A stretch of 30,968 bases of DNA from Solobacterium sp. Its GTDB lineage: Bacteria; Bacillota_I; Bacilli_A; Erysipelotrichales; Erysipelotrichaceae. The notes under the pieces are model-generated. The model was given only the letters and a program-made list of their open reading frames with translations. It did no database searches and was not told the origin of the DNA. Both the position numbers and the translations under genes were made by a program. The stretch lies in contig JAFYGX010000038.1 in the NCBI GenBank assembly GCA_017543025.1, positions 1 through 30,968 on the forward strand. The letters are read 5' to 3'. The stretch's first letter is position 1, and every line of letters starts with the position of its first letter. Positions 6,160-14,043 of this stretch are shown piece by piece.

Positions 6160-9105
6160 TCAGTCTGCAGCTGGCTGAGGCTTCAGCACATCATCCCGGA
6201 TACGGGCTTCAAAGGCATCGACTGGAAGCGGACGTGAGAAATAATACCCCTGAACGATCGCACAGCCCAGTTTTCTGAGTATGCCAAGCTGGGTCTCGTT
6301 TTCAACGCCCTCCGCTACAACCGGAAGCTTCAGATTGGCGGCGATATCAAGGATGAGCTCAACCAGGCTGGCGTCCTTTTCATCATTTTCGATATTCCGG
6401 ACAAACGCCATATCCATTTTCAGCGCGTCAATCGGTATCGAAGACAGCATGTTCAACGAAGAATAGCCGGAGCCGAAATCATCCATCTCAATCACGTAGC
6501 CCTTCTGACGCAGCTTTTCGATCACCAGCCTCAGCTGGCCTGCATCTTCGGTATAAGCGGATTCCGTGATTTCCAGGTGGAGAAAACGGTGTTCCAGCAT
6601 GAATTCATTCATCAGCCCGTCCAGTGTCTGCTGCAATGCCGGATCCAGAGCGTCAATGCGGGAAAGATTTACGGATACGGGTATGGTAACGCCGTATCTG
6701 GTACGCCATTTTGCAATCTGCTCTGCGGTATGCCGCCACACATATTTGTCGATCTCGGTAATCTGACCGTTAGCTTCAAACAGAGGAATAAAGTCGCCGG
6801 GAGGCAGCAGTCCGAGGTCTGGGTGCTGCCAGCGGATTAAAGCCTCTGCACTGTGGAATTTCGGCGGATTGCACTGAATATCGTACTTTGGCTGGAAGTA
6901 GATCAGGAATTCATCATTACGCAGGGCACGGGCGAGATCAGTGATCAGTCGCTGATTCCGGTCATCTTTCACCCGCATTGCCTGATCATAGATCATGAGG
7001 TGTTTATCACTGCCGCGGATGAGGCTGCTTGCGGCCCTTGCACGGTCAAACTGCTGCATCGGCTCCACGCCTTCCTGCCACGGGGCGACACCCATGCGAA
7101 GGCGGATGCTGGCGTTCGGAAACAGTTCACGGAACCGGTTCTGAAAACGATGCAGAATCGTACTGTAGTTGTCCTGCTGTTTGCAGAAGATGTCGAACCG
7201 GTCACCTTCAAACCGGCCGCCGATTCCTTCGGTCTGACTGAGGAAGGAGCGGATTTCTTCGCCGAATGATTTCAGTACCTGATCCCCGAACTCTTTTCCG
7301 TAAAGCTCATTCAGTTTATGAAACTGTTCAATATTCATTACCACCGCGTCCATTTTTGGCTCGGGAGTCATGCGGTGAATCCGGTTTGCATATTCAAAGA
7401 AGAAGTTGCGGTTGTAAAGACCGGTAAGCGTGTCGGTTTCAACTGCTGAAATCAGCTGACGATCGGAATTGGCAGTTCGTTCTGCCCGGATAATACGAAG
7501 CAGAAGCACGATGATAATTACAGCGATGGCTGCGACAGAAATCAGAACAGCAGCGAAATTGTCTCTCAGAAATTCTGTGAAAGTTACCCGCGTATCCTGG
7601 TAGGAGTTTGCGGTCAGTGAGGAGCTGATCAGAGATTCCGGAAGGAGGCGGCTGATTTTATTCAATATAGAATACAGCCGGTCATCTTCTCTTCTGACCG
7701 CAAAGGAGATATCCATCACACTGCCGGTCGCAAGCGAAGAAAGACTGTATTTTTCGCATAGTTTGCTCAGCCGGTTAAGCCGGTAATTGCTGATGAGAAC
7801 ACAGTCCGCATCCGAATCATGCACGGCTTTGAAGCCTTCTTCCGGTGTATCAGAGTACAGAATGTTCCAGTTGGGAAAATGATCCATCAGAAATGTCCCG
7901 TAGTTCAAATTGCCCTTTGTGACAGAAACGATCATATTCGTTTCCGGAGAGATGCCCATCCGGTCGGCAGTCCGCACAGCCGCATACAGTTCGGTTGTTG
8001 CGTAAGGGTCCGTGATTACAATCCCCTGCTGTTCACCATCGAAGGAACTGATGTTCACAGGAAACATACAGTCGATTTCTCCGCGAATCAGAGCCTGAAT
8101 TCCTTCTTCTGTGGAATCAAACGGGTATGTGCTGAATTTGAGAACAGCGTTCTTTTCACAGTGTTCCGCAAATGCAAGAATATCTGCCAGCGTTCCCTTC
8201 AGGGACTGCGATGCTTCATCATAGTCACAGAATGGCAGAAAATCCTTCTGATAACCGACACGGATCGTGCCATTGGTATTAAACCATTTCAGCTCATCCG
8301 GCGTAAGAAAGCCGGTCAGACCGCTGGCCTTGTTATACTTTGCGGTCATCTGCTCGTTGAAGTTCCGGTTATCCTCCATGATGCGGTTCATTGCCGCATC
8401 CAATTCCCGCTTGAGATCCGGACGGTTTTTATTGATTCCGAAATACGATTCGGCAAACCCGACTTTGCATACAGGCAGAACATCAGCTGTATTGCCATAG
8501 GTATCCAGGGTTACCAGCGCATCAATTTCTCCGCGCTCCAGCATCGCAAGAAGCTCGGGTGTTTTCTCTGTGAGCTCCACAATATCCGGATGGACGTCGT
8601 AGTTCGCTGCCCATTCAATAAACATCTGTTCCTGAATGCTGTTTTTATTGACGCCGACGCGTTTTCCGTCAAGGGTGGAAAAGTCATCCGGCCTGATATC
8701 CGTGTTGGTCGGTGAAATGAATACATGGTAATCTTCCGATCCCATCCGCAGAGCGGAGTACAGGATTTTCTGGGCACGGTCATCGGTATAGGATACATCG
8801 CTCAGCAGGTCGATTTTTCCTTCGATCAGCAGCTCCAGCAATTCAGACCAGCTGCCTTCGACGTATTCATATTCCCATCCGGTGAAGGTGGCGATCCGCT
8901 GCTGGTATTCATATCCGTATCCGGAACGTCTTCCGAACTGATCGGTCCGGTGAAATGCGGATTCATACCACCCGACCCGAACGATTTTCCGTTCCTCTTC
9001 CGCAAAGATACGAAGCGGCAGAAACAGCGAAGCTGTAACGGCTGCACAGATCAGAAGTACAGCTGCTGTTTTTATTCTATGTATGACCAATTTCCGTTCA
9101 CTCAT
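6160..9105 (-). CDS. Membrane sensor with two SBP_bac_3-like domains, degenerate GGDEF and intact EAL (c-di-GMP phosphodiesterase)
   Basis: A signal sequence (about 15-40, numbering from the GTG at 9117) is followed by two extracellular periplasmic-binding-protein-like modules (about 44-262 and 283-500, each with the RVGW/RVGYQ opening strand and an EGxID repeat), a membrane helix (about 522-543), GGDEF (about 558-710) and EAL (about 725-975). The GGDEF signature is EGDRF (637-641) and the first metal motif reads NIE instead of DxD, so cyclase activity is probably lost. The EAL domain keeps EAL (758-760), N817, E849/E852, DDFGSGYSSL (879-888), K900, E935 and QGYYFSRPL, so it should hydrolyse c-di-GMP. 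Amino-acid-like ligands are plausible inputs. ATG 9105 follows GGGGTGA by 8 bases; GTG 9117 with GGAG is an alternative start. Transcribed alone from a long leader. Confidence 0.9.
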   Translation of the reverse strand: MSERKLVIHRIKTAAVLLICAAVTASLFLPLRIFAEEERKIVRVGWYESAFHRTDQFGRRSGYGYEYQQRIATFTGWEYEYVEGSWSELLELLIEGKIDLLSDVSYTDDRAQKILYSALRMGSEDYHVFISPTNTDIRPDDFSTLDGKRVGVNKNSIQEQMFIEWAANYDVHPDIVELTEKTPELLAMLERGEIDALVTLDTYGNTADVLPVCKVGFAESYFGINKNRPDLKRELDAAMNRIMEDNRNFNEQMTAKYNKASGLTGFLTPDELKWFNTNGTIRVGYQKDFLPFCDYDEASQSLKGTLADILAFAEHCEKNAVLKFSTYPFDSTEEGIQALIRGEIDCMFPVNISSFDGEQQGIVITDPYATTELYAAVRTADRMGISPETNMIVSVTKGNLNYGTFLMDHFPNWNILYSDTPEEGFKAVHDSDADCVLISNYRLNRLSKLCEKYSLSSLATGSVMDISFAVRREDDRLYSILNKISRLLPESLISSSLTANSYQDTRVTFTEFLRDNFAAVLISVAAIAVIIIVLLLRIIRAERTANSDRQLISAVETDTLTGLYNRNFFFEYANRIHRMTPEPKMDAVVMNIEQFHKLNELYGKEFGDQVLKSFGEEIRSFLSQTEGIGGRFEGDRFDIFCKQQDNYSTILHRFQNRFRELFPNASIRLRMGVAPWQEGVEPMQQFDRARAASSLIRGSDKHLMIYDQAMRVKDDRNQRLITDLARALRNDEFLIYFQPKYDIQCNPPKFHSAEALIRWQHPDLGLLPPGDFIPLFEANGQITEIDKYVWRHTAEQIAKWRTRYGVTIPVSVNLSRIDALDPALQQTLDGLMNEFMLEHRFLHLEITESAYTEDAGQLRLVIEKLRQKGYVIEMDDFGSGYSSLNMLSSIPIDALKMDMAFVRNIENDEKDASLVELILDIAANLKLPVVAEGVENETQLGILRKLGCAIVQGYYFSRPLPVDAFEARIRDDVLKPQPAAD

Positions 9106-9367
9106 GTGAAACTTCACCCCGCTTTACTCCGGCTGTTTCCGTCTGTCGTATCAGACGGCAGGATAACAGGAATGTGATATCATCGGCAACAGCGTTCTGA
9201 TACTTGTATGCCTGAAAATGAAAACCGGCTCTCTGAGAGGGTTCTCGTATGGAAATACAGGCTTGTAAATCCATTTCAGACTGCTTCCGCGTGAATGCGG
9301 AAACACTGACAGGCGAACTCTCCGGCAGCTTAATTGCCAATGATTGCGCCTCTTTTTACTACTATCC

Positions 9368-9373
9368 ATTATA
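9368..9373 (-). promoter_or_regulatory. -10 box of the GGDEF/EAL gene promoter
   Basis: Perfect TATAAT on the minus strand with a TG two bases upstream. The nearest -35-like hexamer is TTGAAA (9394-9399) at 20 bases, longer than ideal, so activation or DNA bending by the adjacent A/T tract may matter. It implies a leader of roughly 250 bases before the ATG at 9105. Confidence 0.5.
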
Positions 9374-9388
9374 ATCATTTCTTTTGTT

Positions 9389-9411
9389 GCAGGTTTCAAA
9401 AAAAAACCTGC
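9389..9411. repeat. Inverted repeat in the -35 region of the GGDEF/EAL promoter
   Basis: GCAGGTTT (9389-9396) and AAACCTGC (9404-9411) form a perfect 8-bp dyad around a 7-base A-rich centre. It covers the -35 position of the promoter at 9368-9373. As a hairpin it has no T tract in either direction, so an operator for a regulator is the better reading. Confidence 0.4.
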
Positions 9412-9545
9412 GTAAAAGCTTGTGTAGCGGTTGCGCTGAAGGGTGCGCAGAACGGGTAACGATGCCGTTTCGTGCCGGTTCCGGTTTGATAAATGCGAGT
9501 CATTTCTTTCCGGATGTGCGGTTAATCATAAGCAGACGAAGGAAG

Positions 9546-9576
9546 AAAAAAACAGCGTGAGCAGCTGAGGTGCTGT
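9546..9576 (-). terminator. Rho-independent terminator of the MYG1-family gene
   Basis: On the minus strand ACAGC (9576-9572) pairs with GCTGT (9556-9552) around an inner stem-forming stretch, followed directly by a run of seven T (9552-9546). It lies about 20 bases after the MYG1 stop. Confidence 0.6.
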
Positions 9577-9593
9577 CACACTGTCCATATCAT

Positions 9594-10565
9594 TCAGTTT
9601 CCGCAGGCGATTGATGCGAGCTCAAGAATGTCTTCCTGGGTATCTGCTCCGCAGAGAAAGCCGGAGACATGACAGAACTGCGCAGAAGAAACGCCGGTAA
9701 TCTTCTGAAGTTCTTCACCGCGCAAGCCGAGCCATTCTTCCGGAAGCGGATGGCGGAATGTATTGCGGTCTTCCGAAGAGGATCTTGCACACTGCAGATT
9801 CCAGCCGCCGCGGGCAGCCGGATAAATGGCATACCAGATGTCATTTGCCTTCGGATTTGTCTTCTGGCTGTAGAGAATTCCTTCCCATGGCGCAAACCGG
9901 TCCATGAGAAGAATATGATTGGCAGAATAATCAATTGTACGCTGTACAAAGTCTCTTGCGTCAAGGCTCGACATCACGGAATAGATCCGGTTCAGAAGAA
10001 TATCCTTGGCAAACGATACCGCATCCAGAAAACAGTCATACGGATCGAGATCAGAATTCCATGTCGGATTGAAGTCCTTGATGATATCGGTGATCGTAAG
10101 ACTGTTGCGGGCAGCCCGAAGCACATCTTCTTTCTGTGCATCCGTCAGATTCGGAATGCCGTCCAGCGATTCCCGCACCGGATTGAATTCATTGTCCTTT
10201 GCGTCAATTCCAAGAATCAGTGTACGCTCTACCCTCGTCATGACACGATCAATATACCGTTCCTCACAATCGAGGGCTTCCAGTACTTCCTGTCCGTATT
10301 TCCGCCAGACAAGTCCGCATGCGGCATAGGGGATCGCAGTGCCGGGGTGTGTTCCGTTGGTTTCTTTGTTTTCCGGAGAGTGGTGATCGAGCTCTCCGCC
10401 GCCGATATCATAGATGATCCAGTCAGAAGCGTCTTCCGGAATATCGGCATCACCGCCTCTTACCACATTGATCTCTTCTGCCATGATCGAAAACATTGCA
10501 GTTGCGAATACTTCATCCGCATGAAACTGTCCATCATGTGTAAAAAGATTCAGTCTGTTCTTCAT
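9594..10565 (-). CDS. MYG1 family protein (UPF0160), 323 aa
   Basis: Member of the MYG1/UPF0160 family (PF03690), DHH-like proteins whose eukaryotic members act as 3'-5' RNA exonucleases linking nuclear and mitochondrial RNA processing; the bacterial role is unknown. Family signatures are clear: THDGQFHADEVFATAM (9-24), DIGGGELDHHSP (about 53-64) as the metal-binding DxxxxELDHH element, and WYAIYPAARGGWNLQCAR near the C-terminus. Length is typical. A perfect AAAGGAG site sits 7 bases before ATG 10565. It is a single gene with its own terminator, 153 bases downstream of the broken CPBP gene. No signal peptide, so cytoplasmic. Confidence 0.9.
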   Translation of the reverse strand: MKNRLNLFTHDGQFHADEVFATAMFSIMAEEINVVRGGDADIPEDASDWIIYDIGGGELDHHSPENKETNGTHPGTAIPYAACGLVWRKYGQEVLEALDCEERYIDRVMTRVERTLILGIDAKDNEFNPVRESLDGIPNLTDAQKEDVLRAARNSLTITDIIKDFNPTWNSDLDPYDCFLDAVSFAKDILLNRIYSVMSSLDARDFVQRTIDYSANHILLMDRFAPWEGILYSQKTNPKANDIWYAIYPAARGGWNLQCARSSSEDRNTFRHPLPEEWLGLRGEELQKITGVSSAQFCHVSGFLCGADTQEDILELASIACGN

Positions 10566-10718
10566 TCCTGAACTCCTTTGCTGTGGATGCGCTCTGCTCC
10601 ATGCGGCGCATCATAAACTGATTCAGACTTACTAATGATATACCGGACAGCCGGAAGGGTGTTAAAGAGATTGCAGTGAAGTGAGTATTGAGCAGGAATA
10701 ATCGTTCACGTCAGGCAA

Positions 10719-11540
10719 TCACATGCCGAATTGCACAGAGATTCTGAATGAAACGAAATATACCGGAAGGCGGCAGGTACGAATGACAAATAGCGGACCA
10801 GCAGTAGTTCGGGTGAAACGGTTTAATGTGGCTTCAGCTTTTCTGAAAAAGTTCCATGCCCACCATGTCTCGATCGCAAGAATCGCCAGAAAGACCGGAA
10901 TCATGTAGACCGGTGAGACAGCAGGAGAATTTGCGAAAATCTGGTTTGAGAAGTCAATCAGAAAGTGGATCAGAACCACGGAGGCGAAATCTTCGGTTCT
11001 GATGTAAATCGCTCCAAGCAGAAAGCCGATTACAAACGAATAAGCAATCTGCACCAGTACATTGACCGGAGTCATTCCTGCGATATTCGTCAGATGCACT
11101 GCCGCAAAGACAGCAGAGGAGATCAGCAGAACAGCAGTCGCGTCTTTTCCGCTCTTTTTCAGTCTATCGATCTGTATCGCCCGGAAAATCGTTTCTTCAA
11201 AGACAGCCGGGGCAAGGGCGCAGACAAAGGCAATAACGATCGGACTGCCAAAAGAAACAAGCTATCCGCAGTTTGTCAGAACGTGATAGGCGATATTCCA
11301 GAACGGGATCAGAAGCGGTACCAGGAGAAGACGGATTGCTTTGAAATAGTTTTCCATACGGATACAGCTGCGGAAGAGAAACATAAGAACCATTGCCACA
11401 AGAATACGGCCTATGGAAATACTGAAACTGACAGGCCAGGCAGCAGGACTGAAAATGGAAAACGGGACAACCGCAATCATCGAGATGAGAAACAGCAGGA
11501 TTGTAAAAAGAACAGGGTGTTTGTCGAAAAATGCTTTCAT
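10719..11540 (-). pseudogene. CPBP-family intramembrane metalloprotease, interrupted by an in-frame TAG
   Basis: One frame of 274 codons reads through the whole family but is cut by TAG at 11262-11264 after residue 92. Before the stop are two to three membrane helices (from MKAFFDKHPVLF). After it, with no frame change, come EETIFR (the family EExxxR), FAAVHLTN (FxxxH) and HFLIDF (HxxxD/N), so every catalytic motif is intact but downstream of the stop. CPBP (Abi) proteases are membrane proteins related to the eukaryotic CAAX protease Rce1, often tied to bacteriocin immunity in Firmicutes. AGAAGGAGA lies 6 bases before the ATG. Sequence error, recent nonsense mutation or readthrough are all possible; TAG works as a normal stop elsewhere here (2065-2067). 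Confidence 0.8.
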
Positions 11541-11623
11541 ACACGGTCTCCTTCTGTATGCGACTCAGTATAGCAGAACGAATGTTGATTGCTGAAGACT
11601 GAAACGGGATTGATGAAGTGCAG

Positions 11624-11657
11624 AAAAAAACCCGGAGACATCTTTTCTCAGGGTTTT
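11624..11657 (-). terminator. Rho-independent terminator of the C1 peptidase gene
   Basis: On the minus strand AAAACCC (11657-11651) pairs with GGGTTTT (11633-11627), with an inner AGA/TCT pairing, and the stem runs into seven T (11630-11624). It lies just after the peptidase stop at 11673. The same stem with a TTTT end could give weak termination on the plus strand. Confidence 0.7.
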
Positions 11658-11672
11658 CTGAAACTGGATTGC

Positions 11673-13898
11673 TTATTCGGTCCAGAAGCCGATTCCTTCG
11701 GACTTCCAGCCAGCCTGTTCAAGCATTTCTTTTTCCTTCGGGTTGGAGGTATAGTGGTGCGCTCCGCTTTCCGCATTCGGGTTGTAGAGACGGTACTGAG
11801 GAATGCCGGTCTTACTGGGATTGGTATAGAAGGCAATTCCTTCATACTTCCAGCCGGCTTTCTTCAGGGTTTCCACTTCGTTGTTGTTGACGGTGTAATG
11901 ATGATCGCCGGCAACCGGGTTGTACATACGGTAAACCGGAGTGTCGCTCTTGAGAACGGTTTTGAATCCAACACCTTCATACTTCCATCCGGCTTTTTTC
12001 AGATTATCTCTTTCCTGTGCATTTCCGGTAAAGAAATGTTCACCTGATGTCGGATTATACATGCGGTACATCTCAGCAACAGGAAGAGGCTCTGCTTTTC
12101 TGGTGAGCACCTTCATGTAAAGATCGGAATCATACGCTTTTCCGTTAATCGTAAAGCCAGGTCCGCTCTTAGCGGCAGTATAGGAATAGATGCCTATCTT
12201 ATAGGTGTCGTTTGCCTCGGCAATGAATTTGATTCCGCCGTGGTTGGAGGATGCAGTAACCTTAACGGTAACTTCTGTATCTTTGCGGACAGTCATCGGC
12301 TTATCGAGCTTGATGGTGTAGTAGCCTTCATAGCTGGTTTTCAACTTGCCGCTGACCGTTGAAGTGCCGTCGCTTACCTCGGCAACCAGATTTATGTCCG
12401 TTCCGTTCAATTCGATACCGACTGCTTCAATTGTCTCATTTGCCGAGATCGTGAACTTCTGTACAGCTGTTCCGGACTTATCAACATTGATTGATGTGGC
12501 AGGAAGCGGTACGCCGCTATAGGAATAGCAGTAGTCATAGAGATATTTATCCGCATCATAGGCAATGATGTTGTTGGCACACAGCGCCTTGTCGTAATAG
12601 GAGATCCAGAAATAACCGTAGAGATTTTCTCCGTCGTCTTTTTTGCCCCAGCTGTTGCGGACAAGCCATGCGCCTTTATCTTCCGGACGGCATCCCTGTA
12701 CGAAGTTCTCAACGGCGAAGTCGTCGTCCCATCCGACCAGCATTACTTCGTGGTTGCCCTCGTTGAACTGGGAATAGAAAGCGTTTGTGCTTTCGTTATA
12801 ACGGGTTTCATACTTCTTTCCGTATTTTTCCTTGATTCCGGTAGTCGCATACATGACAGCTCCTACGCCGCCATGTGTCTTGATCGCTTCCTTGACGCTG
12901 ACTCTGTCTTCAGAATTGATATAGTAAACATTTTTCACCTGTACTGCGTCAGAAGAAACCGCATACTTCATATCGAGATTTTCAACGACTTCCTTCGGAT
13001 ACGGTACGTCTTTTTCTGTTACCAGACCAACCAGATTTGTAAAATACCGGGATGCCATAATCTGATCGCCGCCGTTGTCCAGGTAGTTTGTGGTGTCTTT
13101 CGTCGTCTTGAACGATACAGTGTCGCCTTTATGGTTGTTTTTCGGATCGGTGTAATTATGGGCTGCGAAGTAAGCAAGCTGTAATTCGGAAAGATCAACT
13201 GTTTTGTCTTCCAGCTTTTTTGCAATGAGATCAGCTTCTACCGCTCCGACGTTCGCAAACGCCCAGCAGGTGCCGAACGGGTCCTGATCGCGGATGATCG
13301 GGAGATTTTCGTTTCTGTATTTCGTTCCCTCCGCTTTCAGCTGGTTGTTATCACGGGGCAGAAACGCAGCTTCGTAATCGCCGCTGTCAATATGACCTTC
13401 TGAAAAGTCATACGCTTCTTCCGTGTAAATAAACATCAGCGGAAGGATGTCTTCTGATTCAACCGTATAGGCCGAATCGATCACAGCTTCATAAATCCAC
13501 TGTGTTCCATCCGTATCAATGATCTTCCATTCCTGAACGTTAACCTGTACTTCACTTTCGTCTTCCAGAATTGCTGTGACTTTTGCGGGCATTACTTCGG
13601 AAAGCTGCTCTTTAGTAGGAGCTTCAGAGAAATAGACTTCTGATTCATAATCATAGTCAAAATCAATGATTACCTTGGTCCCTTCTGCCTCTGTCAGCTC
13701 TTCCTCTGTTTCCACAGCCTCTTCCTGAATTTCTTCAGTTTCTTCTGTTTCTTCCGGAGTTTCTGCAAGTTCAGTTACAGGCTCTTCTGTTTCTTCGACT
13801 TCTTCCGCAATTACCGGCGTGATGCCCAGCACATTCAAGGCGAGGGCTGCCGAGAGCGATGCAGAAAAAAGTCTGCTGTACCAATCAGATTTTTTCAT
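11673..13898 (-). CDS. Secreted papain-family (C1A) cysteine peptidase with three DUF5648-type repeats (741 aa)
   Basis: The signal peptide is residues 1-31 (cut near PVIA-EE), followed by an acidic low-complexity linker of Glu, Thr and Val (about 32-72) and a small beta domain (75-165). The papain-like catalytic domain spans about 195-450: the Gln of RDQDPFGTCWAF (Q205) with the nucleophile C211, the His of NHEVMLVGW (H383) and the Asn of RNSWG (N415). A beta-sandwich-like region (470-600) is followed by three repeats of about 45 residues (611-646, 656-692, 702-741), each YRxYNP, then (G)xHxYT, then AGWKxEGxxFxT, the DUF5648 pattern seen at the ends of secreted Firmicutes enzymes and thought to bind cell-surface polymers. 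No LPXTG motif, so it is probably released or held by the repeats. Transcribed alone. Confidence 0.9.
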   Translation of the reverse strand: MKKSDWYSRLFSASLSAALALNVLGITPVIAEEVEETEEPVTELAETPEETEETEEIQEEAVETEEELTEAEGTKVIIDFDYDYESEVYFSEAPTKEQLSEVMPAKVTAILEDESEVQVNVQEWKIIDTDGTQWIYEAVIDSAYTVESEDILPLMFIYTEEAYDFSEGHIDSGDYEAAFLPRDNNQLKAEGTKYRNENLPIIRDQDPFGTCWAFANVGAVEADLIAKKLEDKTVDLSELQLAYFAAHNYTDPKNNHKGDTVSFKTTKDTTNYLDNGGDQIMASRYFTNLVGLVTEKDVPYPKEVVENLDMKYAVSSDAVQVKNVYYINSEDRVSVKEAIKTHGGVGAVMYATTGIKEKYGKKYETRYNESTNAFYSQFNEGNHEVMLVGWDDDFAVENFVQGCRPEDKGAWLVRNSWGKKDDGENLYGYFWISYYDKALCANNIIAYDADKYLYDYCYSYSGVPLPATSINVDKSGTAVQKFTISANETIEAVGIELNGTDINLVAEVSDGTSTVSGKLKTSYEGYYTIKLDKPMTVRKDTEVTVKVTASSNHGGIKFIAEANDTYKIGIYSYTAAKSGPGFTINGKAYDSDLYMKVLTRKAEPLPVAEMYRMYNPTSGEHFFTGNAQERDNLKKAGWKYEGVGFKTVLKSDTPVYRMYNPVAGDHHYTVNNNEVETLKKAGWKYEGIAFYTNPSKTGIPQYRLYNPNAESGAHHYTSNPKEKEMLEQAGWKSEGIGFWTE

Positions 13899-13918
13899 TG
13901 TAAGTAGATCCCCTTTCT

Positions 13919-13934
13919 ATAGAATTGATTCTAT
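13919..13934. repeat. Palindrome upstream of the C1 peptidase gene
   Basis: ATAGAAT-TG-ATTCTAT is a perfect 7+7 bp dyad with a 2-base centre, 21 bases before the ATG of the peptidase. On the minus strand it contains a TAGAAT that could serve as the -10 box, so a bound regulator would block the promoter. No good -35 hexamer was found at 16-18 bases. Confidence 0.4.
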
Positions 13935-14043
13935 CACTTTCTTTTTTGAAGACGCCGATGTCGTTAACAGGGGAACAATGACTGTCCTTAAGAACAAAGA
14001 TAACAATCAGGAGAAAGAAACCTGAAGATCCGGCTGGAAGAGA

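Larger units (their letters stand above)
9106..9593. other. Leader and intergenic region upstream of the GGDEF/EAL gene
   Basis: This gap of nearly 490 bases holds the minus-strand promoter of the EAL gene (9368-9373), a dyad (9389-9411), the terminator of the MYG1 gene (9546-9576) and about 250 transcribed leader bases. Two 80-codon minus-strand frames in the leader (9098-9340 from TTG, 9151-9399) have no recognisable features and look like chance. I searched by eye for the conserved GCAAAGCC-type core of c-di-GMP-I riboswitches and did not see it. Confidence 0.4.

Noticed and set aside
7819..8715. 298-codon plus-strand frame inside the GGDEF/EAL gene
   Set aside because: Antisense to clear binding-protein domains, with no ribosome-binding site or family motif.
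9669..10571. 300-codon plus-strand frame opposite the MYG1 gene
   Set aside because: Antisense shadow of a well-supported family gene.
11262..11264. TAG recoding as a sense codon
   Set aside because: TAG ends the MBL hydrolase gene at 2065-2067 and only this one gene shows an in-frame TAG.
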